NCBI RefSeq assembly: GCF_024655635.1
Contig: NZ_JANLGI010000013.1
Location: 1 to 64,000, forward strand
Origin: Allobosea sp. 47.2.35
GTDB taxonomy: Bacteria > Pseudomonadota > Alphaproteobacteria > Rhizobiales > Beijerinckiaceae
Reading direction: 5' to 3'
DNA: 64,000 nt
Position numbers and translations under genes: made by a program. The notes below the pieces were generated by a model. The model saw nothing but the letters and a program-made list of their open reading frames with translations. It was not told the DNA's origin and did no database searches. Below, in pieces: positions 53,135 through 61,062 of this stretch; within the stretch, counting starts at the first letter, position 1, and each line of letters starts with the position of its first letter.

Positions 53135-53164
53135 GAGATACGCGGGCGGCGCCGCAGCGGATCA
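53135..53164 (-). promoter_or_regulatory. Autoregulated ECF promoter of rpoE-chrR
   Basis: Minus strand TGATCC (53164-53159), 18 bases, TATCTC (53140-53135). TGATCC is the -35 element known for RpoE/ECF11 sigma factors. Expected transcription start near 53128. Confidence 0.65.
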
Positions 53165-53185
53165 CCGGGATGAGGAAGGCCGCCA

Positions 53186-53554
53186 TCACTCGGCGGCCTT
53201 CCAGTTCACGTCGCGGCAGATCAGGCGCCCGACGATGCAGCCGCGCGTGGTCAGTGCGCCAGGCGTGGCGGTGATCGTCATTGAGTAGGTCCAGTCGCGC
53301 TTGGGGTCGTAGGCGTTGCCAGAAAAGGTTCCGTCAGGCTGGCGGGCCAGCGTCATGACGAGCTTGTCGCCGGCTGCCTCGCCCCTGCTGGTGTCGCCGA
53401 TCCAGAGATTGGTGGCGCAAATCTTGTCGCCGCAAGGTGCGATGCGCACACGCGCATTGCCGTCATCGCGCAGCCATGTGCCATCCATGTCGCTGGCGGC
53501 CGCGCCTTCGATTGCAATGGCAGCAAGAGCGAGAGCCAACAGAAGGCGCGTCAT
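53186..53554 (-). CDS. DUF2147 family exported protein
   Basis: 122 residues. A signal peptide (LLLALALAAIAIEGAAA) is followed by a small domain with the DUF2147 pattern: GTWLRDDGNARVRIAPCGD, then WTYSMTITATPGALTTRGC and CRDVNW. Four cysteines suit periplasmic disulfides. Usually a solitary or stress-regulon gene; role unknown. Confidence 0.85.
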   Translation of the reverse strand: MTRLLLALALAAIAIEGAAASDMDGTWLRDDGNARVRIAPCGDKICATNLWIGDTSRGEAAGDKLVMTLARQPDGTFSGNAYDPKRDWTYSMTITATPGALTTRGCIVGRLICRDVNWKAAE

Positions 53555-53584
53555 GACGAAGTCCTTTCGGCGGGTGCGTCTCCT

Positions 53585-54187
53585 CTACGCTCCCCGGACA
53601 TCGTTGGTTTCATCGGCGCACGAAATTGTGTCGAGATGCCTGGAGAAGAGCCATCCAATCAGGACTGTCAGGGATGCGGCGCTCAGGAAGTTCAGGCGCT
53701 GGAGGGCGGCGTATTCGTCAGGCTCGTAGAGGTGTAGCGGCCCGCCGAGAAACGTTGCCGGCAGCAGGTAAGTCGCGAAGGCGAATGCCGTGAAGCCGAG
53801 CGCAAAGCCGCGTTCCGAGCGGCGAAACAGCATCAGCGCCAGCATGAGGCAGGGAAACAGGAAGGCCTCGACCCCCGAGCCGGAGCCGAAGGCGGCGCGG
53901 CAGAGCAACGTATTGCCGATGCCGGCCGCGAGAAGCAGCGCTCGCCCGAGCAAGGTGCTGCGCCGCATGGCCGCCGGCACGGCTGCGAAGAACGGCGTCG
54001 ACAGGAAGGTCAGGTAGGACGGCGCGATGACGGGCGAAGCCGCCCAGTAAACATAAAGCGGATAGAAGGGCTGGTTCGAAACGATCACCAGCGCGACGGT
54101 ATTGGCCACGGCACTTCGGGGATCGGGATGCGCCGCATAGGCGCTGAGCGCGGCAGCCATCCGCTTCAGCCTGCTCACCAGCATCAT
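53585..54187 (-). CDS. Integral membrane protein, function unknown
   Basis: 200 residues with about six hydrophobic segments and no family that I recognise; the segment NQPFYPLYVYWAASPVIAPSY is conserved-looking. Two ATGs in a row open the frame, with GAGAGG upstream. An ECF-type promoter (54250-54221) precedes it. Divergent from the flavin oxidase gene. Confidence 0.75.
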   Translation of the reverse strand: MMLVSRLKRMAAALSAYAAHPDPRSAVANTVALVIVSNQPFYPLYVYWAASPVIAPSYLTFLSTPFFAAVPAAMRRSTLLGRALLLAAGIGNTLLCRAAFGSGSGVEAFLFPCLMLALMLFRRSERGFALGFTAFAFATYLLPATFLGGPLHLYEPDEYAALQRLNFLSAASLTVLIGWLFSRHLDTISCADETNDVRGA

Positions 54188-54220
54188 CCCAACCTCTCAC
54201 GAACTACCCCGGGCTCCTTT

Positions 54221-54250
54221 CGTCTACGCAGATGGCTCTGTGTTGGGTCA
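54221..54250 (-). promoter_or_regulatory. ECF-type promoter for the gene at 54187
   Basis: Minus strand TGACCC (54250-54245), 18 bases, TAGACG (54226-54221), one base away from TGATCC in the -35 and with the same spacing as the rpoE promoter. Start would be near 54214, 27 bases before the ATG. Confidence 0.5.
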
Positions 54251-54282
54251 CGCCGCCTGCACGTTTTTGGTGGCGCTGCGAC

Positions 54283-54312
54283 AAATCCAGTCCGGCTCAT
54301 GCCGCGTATACC
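54283..54312 (+). promoter_or_regulatory. Possible weak ECF-type promoter for the flavin oxidase operon
   Basis: AAATCC, 18 bases, TATACC. The -35 matches TGATCC in four of six bases; the 18-base spacing and -10 fit. Transcription would start near 54319, after the ATG at 54317, which favours a start further in. Confidence 0.3.
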
Positions 54313-54361
54313 GATCATGAAAAACACGGACGCGATGATCGAGCGGGCGCAGGGCAAGGCG

Positions 54362-55675
54362 ATGAGGCTCGCCGTGATCGGTGCCGGAATCTCCGGCCTA
54401 TCGGCAGCGTGGCTGCTAGGCCAGGCGCATGACGTGGTGCTGTTCGAGGCCGCGCCCCGCCTCGGCGGACATGCGAACACGGTTCGCGTTGCCGGCAGCA
54501 GCGGCGAGACAGCGGTCGATACCGGCTTTATCGTCTACAACGAGGCGACATATCCGAACTTCATCGCGCTGATGAACCATCTGCGTGTCGCCACGCAGCC
54601 GACCGAGATGTCGTTTGCGGTGTCGCTCGACGGCGGGCGCCTCGAATATAGCGGTACCAGCGTCGCCGGCCTGTTCGCCCAGCGCAGCAATCTGGTGCGC
54701 CCCCGCTTCTGGGCGATGCTGCAGGACATCACCCGCTTTTACCGCAATGCCTCCAGAGACGCGCTTTCGGGCGTTGCGGCTGGCGTCTCGCTTGGCGACT
54801 ATCTCGCCGCCGGCGGTTACGGTGCCGCCTTCCGGGACGATCATCTCCTGCCGATGGCTGCCGCCATCTGGTCTGCGCCTTGCGCGGAAATCCTGTCCTA
54901 TCCCGCAGCCGCCTTCCTGCGCTTCCATCACAATCACGGCCTGCTCCAGCTCACCGACAGGCCGGCCTGGCGCACCGTGACTGGCGGTAGCAGCACCTAT
55001 GTGCAGGCACTGCGCACCGCCTTCTCGGGCGAGGTGAGGGCCGGCTCGCCCGTAAGGCAGGTTCGGCGCGGGGCCAACGCTGTCGTTCTGACCGGCGACG
55101 GTTGGACCGAGACATTCGACCATGTCGTCTTCGCCACCCATGCCGACCAGACGCTGGCCATGCTCGCCGACCGTCGTCCGGGCGAGATCGAGGCCCTCGG
55201 CGCCTTCCGCTACAGCCGCAATCGCGCCGTGCTGCATGGCGACGTGGCACTGATGCCGAAGCGCCGCCGGGCCTGGGCGAGCTGGAACCATATCGGCGAC
55301 CGTGCCCGACCGGACGCCGCTTGCGCGGTCACCTACTGGATGAACCGGCTTCAGGGCCTTCCGGATGCGCAGCCCTTCTTCGTTACGCTCAACCCGCCGG
55401 ATACGCTGCGCGACGAGACTATCCTTCACGAGGAAATCTACGAGCATCCGCTGTTCGATGCGGCGGCGCTCGATGCGCAGGAACGACTCTGGTCGCTGCA
55501 GGGCGTGCGTCGGAGCTGGTTCTGCGGCGCCTATTTCGGGTCGGGGTTCCACGAGGACGGCTTGCAGGCGGGGCTCGCCGTGGCCGAGGCTCTCGGCGGT
55601 GTCCGTCGACCCTGGCAGGTTCGCGATGAATCCGGTCGCATTCCGCTCGCCTCCCGGCAGGAGCTGGCCGCATGA
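54362..55675 (+). CDS. FAD-dependent oxidoreductase (flavin amine oxidase/desaturase-like)
   Basis: 437 residues from the ATG at 54362, where the family's N-terminal FAD motif begins (MRLAVIGAGISGLSAAWLLG). Earlier in-frame ATGs lie at 54317 and 54335. Other conserved parts are TGFIVYNEATYPNF, the DHVVFATHADQ strand and the C-terminal GAYFGSGFHEDGLQAGLAVAEALG FAD loop. Relatives sit with DUF1365 and a cyclopropane-synthase homologue, as here, in RpoE-ChrR regulons and in furan or cyclopropane fatty acid synthesis. It probably acts on an acyl chain. Confidence 0.85.
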   Translation: MRLAVIGAGISGLSAAWLLGQAHDVVLFEAAPRLGGHANTVRVAGSSGETAVDTGFIVYNEATYPNFIALMNHLRVATQPTEMSFAVSLDGGRLEYSGTSVAGLFAQRSNLVRPRFWAMLQDITRFYRNASRDALSGVAAGVSLGDYLAAGGYGAAFRDDHLLPMAAAIWSAPCAEILSYPAAAFLRFHHNHGLLQLTDRPAWRTVTGGSSTYVQALRTAFSGEVRAGSPVRQVRRGANAVVLTGDGWTETFDHVVFATHADQTLAMLADRRPGEIEALGAFRYSRNRAVLHGDVALMPKRRRAWASWNHIGDRARPDAACAVTYWMNRLQGLPDAQPFFVTLNPPDTLRDETILHEEIYEHPLFDAAALDAQERLWSLQGVRRSWFCGAYFGSGFHEDGLQAGLAVAEALGGVRRPWQVRDESGRIPLASRQELAA

Positions 55676-56475
55676 CCTTGCAATCGGCTCTCTATGTCGG
55701 CCGTGTCAGGCATCATCGGTTCCGGCCCCGCCCGCATGCGCTGGCCTATCGCGTGTTCTGGATGCTGCTCGATCTCGACGAGATCGATAGGCTGGCCGCG
55801 AAGCTCGCGCTGTTCTCGCGCAACCGGTTCAATCTCTATGCGTTCCGTGACGCGGACTACGGGGATCGAAGCGGTCGATCGCTTCGCCCGCAGATCGAGG
55901 CCGCCTTGGAAAAGGCCGGAATCGCGCATGACGGTGGCCCGATCCGGCTGCTGACCATGCCGCGCATCCTCGGCTATGCGTTCAACCCGCTCAGCACCTA
56001 TTTCTGCTATCGCCGCGACGGCAGCCTCTGCGCGACCGTCTACGAAGTGCACAACACCTTTGGCGAGGTTCACAGCTACGTTGCACCTGCCAGCGCTTCT
56101 GAAGGCGCGTTGAGACAGGAGGCCGGCAAGGTCTTCCATGTCTCGCCGTTCATGAAGCTTGGCATGAGCTACGCCTTCACGGTCGCCCCGCCGGAGGAGC
56201 GGGTCTCCATTGCCATCGATGGCAGCGATGCCGAAGGGCGCCTGATCACGGCCGTGTTGAGCGGCAGGCGAACGGTGCTCAGCGATACGGCCCTGCTCCG
56301 GCTGCTGGCGACGCACCCGCTCCTCACGCTGAAGGTAACCGCCGCCATCCATTGGCACGCGTTGCGGCTGCTGGCGAAGCGCATCCCCTGGCAACCGCAC
56401 TCGGCTGCGCCCGAGCCACCCTTCAGCCGGGGCCGCATCGTCACGCATCATGCGAAAGGACAGCTGCAGCCATGA
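55672..56475 (+). CDS. DUF1365 family protein
   Basis: 267 residues, no signal peptide. DUF1365 hallmarks are seen: YVGRVRHHRFRPRPHALAYRVFWMLLDLDE at the start, NPLSTYFCYRRDGSLCATVYEVHNTFGE in the middle and HVSPFMKLGMSYAF. It is consistently found between the flavin oxidase and the methyltransferase; it overlaps both neighbours by ATGA. Confidence 0.9.
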   Translation: MTLQSALYVGRVRHHRFRPRPHALAYRVFWMLLDLDEIDRLAAKLALFSRNRFNLYAFRDADYGDRSGRSLRPQIEAALEKAGIAHDGGPIRLLTMPRILGYAFNPLSTYFCYRRDGSLCATVYEVHNTFGEVHSYVAPASASEGALRQEAGKVFHVSPFMKLGMSYAFTVAPPEERVSIAIDGSDAEGRLITAVLSGRRTVLSDTALLRLLATHPLLTLKVTAAIHWHALRLLAKRIPWQPHSAAPEPPFSRGRIVTHHAKGQLQP

Positions 56476-57707
56476 GCCGACCCGAAACCGAACATCGCCT
56501 TCGCATGTCGGAACAGGTTTTTGCGACGCCGAGTGGTATCAGCATCTCGCGGTGGTTTCTGCGCCGCGTGCTTTCCCGGATCGCTGTCGGTCACCTGACG
56601 GTCCTCACGCCGGACGGCGAACGGCTCTGCAGCGCCCCTGGCTTGCCGGGGCCTCAGGCGACGATGATCCTGAACAGCTGGCGGTCGATGCGCCGGCTTC
56701 TGCTCGACGGCGATATCGGCCTCGCCGAAGCCTATCGCGATGGCGACCTTCATACGCCGGACCTCACGGCCTTGATCGAGCTCGGCGCGCGCAACGACGC
56801 GACGCTGCGCAAGCTCGTTTCAGGTGCCTGGCCGGCACGCCTGCTCAACCGCCTGCGGCATGTTCTCAACGCCAATAGCCGCTGGGGCAGCCGCCGGAAC
56901 ATCACGGCCCATTACGATCTCGGCAACGCGTTCTACGGACAATGGCTCGACGCGAGCATGATGTACTCCTCGGCGCTCTACGAGGCGCCGAGCGAAACAC
57001 TGGAGGCTGCGCAGCAGCGCCGGCTCGACCGGATCGTCGCCATGCTCGATCTTTCGGGCGGCGAGCATGTGCTGGAGATCGGCTGCGGCTGGGGGGCACT
57101 GGCGGAGCGGCTCGCCCGCGAGGGCTGCCGCGTAACGGCGATCACCTTGTCGCCGGCGCAACGCGAGGCGGCACAGCAACGCATCGCCGATGCCGGCTTG
57201 AGCGAGCGTGTCGATGTCCAGCTCCGGGACTATCGGGACATTGCAGGCCAGTTCGATCGCATCGTTTCGATCGAGATGATCGAGGCGGTCGGTCGCGCCT
57301 ATTGGCCGTCCTATTTCGATATTCTCAGCCGCTCGCTGAGGCCGGGTGGCCGCATCGTGCTGCAGGCGATCACGATCGACGATGCCATGTTCGAGGATTA
57401 CCAGCAGGGCACCGATTTCATCCAGCGCTACATCTTTCCCGGCGGCTGCCTGCCATCGGTTCCGGTGCTGAGGAGCCAGGCGGAAGCTGCCGGCTTCTGC
57501 CTGACGGAGCAACTCGCCTTTGGCGACAGCTACGCGTTGACGCTCAGGGAATGGCGCCGCCGCTTCCAGGAGCGCTGGCACGCTATCGCGCCGCTGGGCT
57601 TCGACGAAGCGTTCCGGCGCTTATGGGAGTTCTATCTCTGCTACTGCGAAGCCGGTTTCCGTGCCGCGACGATCGACGTCAATCTGATCGCCTGGCGCGG
57701 CCGCTGA
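56472..57707 (+). CDS. Cyclopropane-fatty-acyl-phospholipid synthase family methyltransferase (second copy)
   Basis: 411 residues, longer than the copy at 50068. An N-terminal domain of about 150 residues precedes the SAM-binding core EHVLEIGCGWGALAERLAREG (about residue 196), then ITLSPAQREAAQQRI and FDRIVSIEMIEAVG. FIQRYIFPGGCLPSVPVL is the typical CFA synthase segment. It is the third gene of the flavin oxidase-DUF1365-CFA operon and may make methylated, cyclopropyl or furan fatty acids. Confidence 0.92.
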   Translation: MSRPETEHRLRMSEQVFATPSGISISRWFLRRVLSRIAVGHLTVLTPDGERLCSAPGLPGPQATMILNSWRSMRRLLLDGDIGLAEAYRDGDLHTPDLTALIELGARNDATLRKLVSGAWPARLLNRLRHVLNANSRWGSRRNITAHYDLGNAFYGQWLDASMMYSSALYEAPSETLEAAQQRRLDRIVAMLDLSGGEHVLEIGCGWGALAERLAREGCRVTAITLSPAQREAAQQRIADAGLSERVDVQLRDYRDIAGQFDRIVSIEMIEAVGRAYWPSYFDILSRSLRPGGRIVLQAITIDDAMFEDYQQGTDFIQRYIFPGGCLPSVPVLRSQAEAAGFCLTEQLAFGDSYALTLREWRRRFQERWHAIAPLGFDEAFRRLWEFYLCYCEAGFRAATIDVNLIAWRGR

Positions 57708-57747
57708 GCCGCGCGACGTCCTTTCCGCTCGTGTGACGGTGGATCGC

Positions 57748-58470
57748 CTACAGGCGCCGCGCTGTCAGGCCTTTGGCGATGATCGGACCGGTCGGGCGTC
57801 CGGTGGGAGAACCCGCAGCCGGCTCCACCGTGATCTCGAAGAGCTGGTCGGTGCCGAGCGGCAGGTTGTCCAGCCGCAGCGGCACGGCGCGCGCACGATC
57901 GATCAACCCGACCGAGCGCGGCCCTGTCGCACGGTCCCACAGCGTCCAGATTTCCAGCGCACGTCCCTGCGGCACCGCGATATCCTGAAGCGGCAGCAAT
58001 TCGACGCGCCCGTCGGCGAACGTGTTCACGACTGCCGCCGCGACATTGGTCTCCGTCAACAGAACAGCGACCATCACGGGCTGACGGCGAGCGCGGTCGA
58101 GGGCAGCGACGAGCCCGATCGCGAGCAGAACAGCAGTGGCGACACCGGCAAAGGCGGCACCGCGCCAAAGCCAGAGATTGTCCCACCATTGCGCAATCCG
58201 GGTGCCGGTTGCAGGCGATGAAGACGCCGTCTGGAGCGGCGCCGAGATGACGCCGAGTTCATTCTCGATGCGCAGCCACAGCCCTGCCGACGGTTCGAAC
58301 CGCTGGGCGGTGGCATCGATCGGCGCCAGCCGCTCTCGCCAGCGGGCCACAGCGGCCCCCAGCTTCGGGTCGCCCGCCATCTGGCTCTCGAAGGCCACTG
58401 TCTCAGCGGCGCCGAGCAGGCCCAGCACGTATTCTCCGGCGCGGATCTCGGGATCATGGTCCTGGATCAT
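57748..58470 (-). CDS. Anti-sigma factor of RskA type
   Basis: 240 residues. A short cytoplasmic N-terminal part (EIRAGEYVLGLLGAAETVAFE...) is followed by one membrane helix (about 115-138, LWRGAAFAGVATAVLLAIGLVAAL) and a periplasmic domain of the RskA type with ALEIWTLWDRATGPRSVGLIDRARAVPLRL. It binds and holds the ECF sigma factor at the membrane until proteolysis. It overlaps the sigma gene by ATGA. Confidence 0.9.
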   Translation of the reverse strand: MIQDHDPEIRAGEYVLGLLGAAETVAFESQMAGDPKLGAAVARWRERLAPIDATAQRFEPSAGLWLRIENELGVISAPLQTASSSPATGTRIAQWWDNLWLWRGAAFAGVATAVLLAIGLVAALDRARRQPVMVAVLLTETNVAAAVVNTFADGRVELLPLQDIAVPQGRALEIWTLWDRATGPRSVGLIDRARAVPLRLDNLPLGTDQLFEITVEPAAGSPTGRPTGPIIAKGLTARRL

Positions 58471-59027
58471 CCGAGGCACTCCTTGAGTGCGAGCAGCGAT
58501 CGGCGGATCCAGGATTTCACCGTCCCGAGCGGCATGCCGAGCTTGCCGGCGATTTCGCCATGGCTCAGCCCCTGCACGAAGGCGAGCAGCACCATGCCGC
58601 GCCGGGGTGCCGGCAGGGTTTCCAGGCAGCCACGCAGGGCTTTGGCATCGGAGAGTTTCGCCATCACCGTCTCGGGATCGTCCTCCTCGCTGGCGGCTTC
58701 TTCTGCGATCGGGCTTTCGTCGGTCTCCATGCGCTTTTCGTCCCGCAGGATCGAGAGCGTGCGATTGCGCAGGATGGCGTAGATCCAGGTCAGGCCCGAG
58801 CCGCGTTGCGGATCGAAGCGTCCCGCATGCCGCCAGATCAGGATGAAACTGTCCTGCACCGCTTCCTCCGCCAGGGCACGGCGCTTCAGCATGCGCTGCG
58901 CCACACCGATCATACGCGGGCATTCCTGGTCGTAGATGCGCCGGAGCGCGTTTTTATCGCCGCCGGCGCAGGCTGCCAGCGCCTGCTCGATGCCTGTTCC
59001 GTGCGATTGCGCGGCATTGACGGCCAT
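58467..59027 (-). CDS. ECF sigma factor (SigK-like, paired with an RskA anti-sigma)
   Basis: 186 residues from the ATG at 59027. Region 2 (IYDQECPRMIGVAQRMLKRRALAEEAVQDSF, WRHAGRFDPQRGSGLTWIY) and region 4 (RGMVLLAFVQGLSHGEIAGKLGMPLGTVKSWIRRSL) are clear. The open frame back to 59135 would run through the predicted promoter, so the 59027 start is chosen; AAGGGA lies upstream. Autoregulation is likely from the GCATCCA-N17-TATCC element. Confidence 0.92.
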   Translation of the reverse strand: MAVNAAQSHGTGIEQALAACAGGDKNALRRIYDQECPRMIGVAQRMLKRRALAEEAVQDSFILIWRHAGRFDPQRGSGLTWIYAILRNRTLSILRDEKRMETDESPIAEEAASEEDDPETVMAKLSDAKALRGCLETLPAPRRGMVLLAFVQGLSHGEIAGKLGMPLGTVKSWIRRSLLALKECLG

Positions 59028-59072
59028 GCGGAATCCCTTGCTCGGCGGTCCCGGTTGGGCTGCACGACGAAA

Positions 59073-59101
59073 GGATACGCTGTCTGCGCCGCGATGGATG
59101 C
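59073..59101 (-). promoter_or_regulatory. Promoter of the second ECF sigma operon
   Basis: Minus strand GCATCCA (59101-59095), 17 bases, TATCC (59077-59073). Exactly the same elements and spacing occur on the plus strand at 59128-59156, so this is the likely self-recognised ECF promoter. Confidence 0.7.
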
Positions 59102-59127
59102 AGCCCGGCAGTTTTATTTTTTCGAGC

Positions 59128-59156
59128 GCATCCAATGCTTTGCCCCGGCTCTATCC
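59128..59156 (+). promoter_or_regulatory. Promoter of the DUF4394 gene, recognised by the same ECF sigma
   Basis: GCATCCA, 17 bases, TATCC, the mirror of the promoter at 59101-59073. Expected start near 59163, 53 bases before the ATG. Confidence 0.7.
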
Positions 59157-59215
59157 GGCATCAGCGCTGTCTCGAGATACCGATGTCGCGGCGCCTGACA
59201 GAACCGGAGGACAAG

Positions 59216-59998
59216 ATGACCAAGACGATCCGTTTCGCCCTCGTCGTTTCCACCTTTCTCGGCAGCGGGATCGCCGCACAGGCCGCCACGCTCGCGGCCC
59301 TGACCGGCGACGACACGCTGACCATGATCGACACCGCGACCATGAAGGCCGGTCAGTCGATGAAGGTCAGCGGCATCGCCGGCAAGATCGCCGGCATCGA
59401 TGTCAGGCCCGCCGACGGCATGCTTTACGCGCTCGCTGCCGATGGCACGATCTACACCATCGACAAGGCCGGCAAGGCGACGATGAAGTCCAAGATGGAT
59501 ACCGTGCTGTCCGCCAGCGCCATGGCCACGGTCGATTTCAACCCGGCCGCCGACCGGCTCCGCGTGATCGGCTCAGACGGCACCAACCTTCGCGTCAATG
59601 TCGATGACGGGAAGACCACCGTCGACGGCAAGCTGAAATTCGCCGAGACCGACATGCACAAGGGCGAAGCGCCGATGATCGTGGCCGGCGCCTACACCAA
59701 CTCCGTCAAGGGCACGAAGGAAACCGCGCTCTACGACATCGACGGCAAGATCGGCGGCCTGATCAAGCAGGCGCCGCCCAATGACGGCGTCCTCGGCGCG
59801 GTCGGCAAGCTTGGGATCATGGCAAAGGCGATCGCCTTCGACATCGAGACGGCGGCCGACGGTGCCAATACCGGCTGGCTGCTTGCTGACGGCGCGCTGC
59901 ACAAGGTCGATCTCGCGACCGGCAAGGCGACCGCGGTCGGCAAGGTCACGGGCCTCGGGGCAGGGGCGCGAGACATTGCCGTCCTTCCTGCGATGTAG
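59216..59998 (+). CDS. DUF4394 family exported protein
   Basis: 260 residues. A signal peptide (residues 1-23, ending GIAAQA) is followed by repeated short strands of beta-propeller type (TLTMIDTATMKAG, IDVRPADGMLYALAADGTIYTID, VDFNPAADRLRVIGSDGTNLRVN), the DUF4394 signature. The ATG at 59216 has GGAGG before it; earlier in-frame codons lie in the leader. Its promoter matches the ECF sigma operon's, so it is a member of that regulon and probably its extracytoplasmic output. Confidence 0.9.
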   Translation: MTKTIRFALVVSTFLGSGIAAQAATLAALTGDDTLTMIDTATMKAGQSMKVSGIAGKIAGIDVRPADGMLYALAADGTIYTIDKAGKATMKSKMDTVLSASAMATVDFNPAADRLRVIGSDGTNLRVNVDDGKTTVDGKLKFAETDMHKGEAPMIVAGAYTNSVKGTKETALYDIDGKIGGLIKQAPPNDGVLGAVGKLGIMAKAIAFDIETAADGANTGWLLADGALHKVDLATGKATAVGKVTGLGAGARDIAVLPAM

Positions 59999-60015
59999 GC
60001 CCTTGTCGGATCATC

Positions 60016-60043
60016 GGGACGCCCGCCATCAGGCGGGCGTCCC
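60016..60043. terminator. Perfect hairpin between convergent DUF4394 and lysR genes
   Basis: GGGACGCCCGCC and GGCGGGCGTCCC pair over 12 bp with a 4-base loop. There is no U-tract, but the position between two convergent genes suits a bidirectional terminator. Confidence 0.6.
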
Positions 60044-60044
60044 A

Positions 60045-60935
60045 TCAAAGCGGCCCGAGATCGCGCACGATCAGGTTGTAGAGCGCCTGGGCAGCCGGGG
60101 TCAGCGTCTCGCCGCGTCGCCGGATCAGCGAGACCGGCCGGTCGACGATCGGATCGACCAGCGGAATCTGGGCGAGGTCGGGACGCAGGTTCTCGACGAG
60201 CGACTGCACAAGGATGGCGATGCCAAGCCCTTCCGAAGCCAGCCCGATCGCGCTTGAAAAGTACTCGACCACGAACTTGGTCTTCACCTCGATTCCGGAG
60301 CGGGAGAGCTGCGCTTCCATGAGCAGGCGGTTGCCGCTGCTGCCGCCGAGGGTGATCAGGTCGTGGCCTGCGAGATCGGCCCAGGCGATGGTCTCGCGCC
60401 CCGCCAGCGGATGGTCGTTGCGGCAGTAGACGACGAAGGGATCACGCACGAGGATTTCGTTGTGCAGGTCCTGTTGGTTCGGCGGCTGGACATGCAGTCC
60501 GAACTCCGCCTGGCGCCGGCGCACGGCCTCGATGACGAGCGTGCTGGTCCGGTCCAGGATCTCGACGCGGTTGTTCGGGTGCAGCGTCGCGTAGCTGCGC
60601 AGGATGCGCGGCAGGCGCCCATACATCAGCGAGGGAACCGAGGCGATCGTGATGTCGCCGGTCGAGAAGCGCGACATCGTCTTCAGGCGCTCGAACGAGC
60701 GATCGACGGCATCGACCATGCGCTGGGCTTCCGGCAGGAACTCGCGGCCGATGCTTGTCAGGGCGACGGTACGGGTCGTCCGATCGATCAGCTTGAGCCC
60801 GACATGGGCTTCCAGCCGCTGGATGCGCCGCGTCAGGCCGGTCTGCGTGACGTGCAGCTTCTCGGCCGCCTTGTTGAAGCTGCCGAGCTCCGCGATCTGG
60901 ATGAAGGCCTCGATGCCGTCGATCGGATGCTTCAT
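60045..60935 (-). CDS. LysR-family transcriptional regulator
   Basis: 296 residues. The N-terminal winged helix-turn-helix (about 5-60, FNKAAEKLHVTQTGLTRRIQRLE) is followed by the periplasmic-binding-like effector domain. It is divergent from the hydroxyacid dehydrogenase and TTT operon, with 127 bases between, the standard layout for a LysR-controlled operon. ATGACA...TGTCAT arms at 60934-60961 lie at its own start and may form part of the binding region. Confidence 0.93.
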   Translation of the reverse strand: MKHPIDGIEAFIQIAELGSFNKAAEKLHVTQTGLTRRIQRLEAHVGLKLIDRTTRTVALTSIGREFLPEAQRMVDAVDRSFERLKTMSRFSTGDITIASVPSLMYGRLPRILRSYATLHPNNRVEILDRTSTLVIEAVRRRQAEFGLHVQPPNQQDLHNEILVRDPFVVYCRNDHPLAGRETIAWADLAGHDLITLGGSSGNRLLMEAQLSRSGIEVKTKFVVEYFSSAIGLASEGLGIAILVQSLVENLRPDLAQIPLVDPIVDRPVSLIRRRGETLTPAAQALYNLIVRDLGPL

Positions 60936-60961
60936 GACAAAAGATCATTGATATATGTCAT
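60934..60961. promoter_or_regulatory. Imperfect inverted repeat at the lysR start
   Basis: ATGACA (60934-60939) and TGTCAT (60956-60961) with 16 bases between. The rest of the AT-rich 60936-60975 stretch is the only plausible promoter/operator zone between the divergent genes; the LysR contact bases cannot be fixed. Confidence 0.3.
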
Positions 60962-61062
60962 TATTTCAGCATACGAGCGATGCCGGACCGGTCAATAGTG
61001 TTCCCGAAAGGCGCCCGACCGCTGCGAAGCGGGATGTGAAGCTGCCATGAGGAAACGCAGAG

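Noticed and set aside
59028..59135. Upstream 36-codon extension of the second ECF sigma factor
   Set aside because: It would contain the predicted promoter (59101-59073); the ATG at 59027 with its ribosome site fits better.
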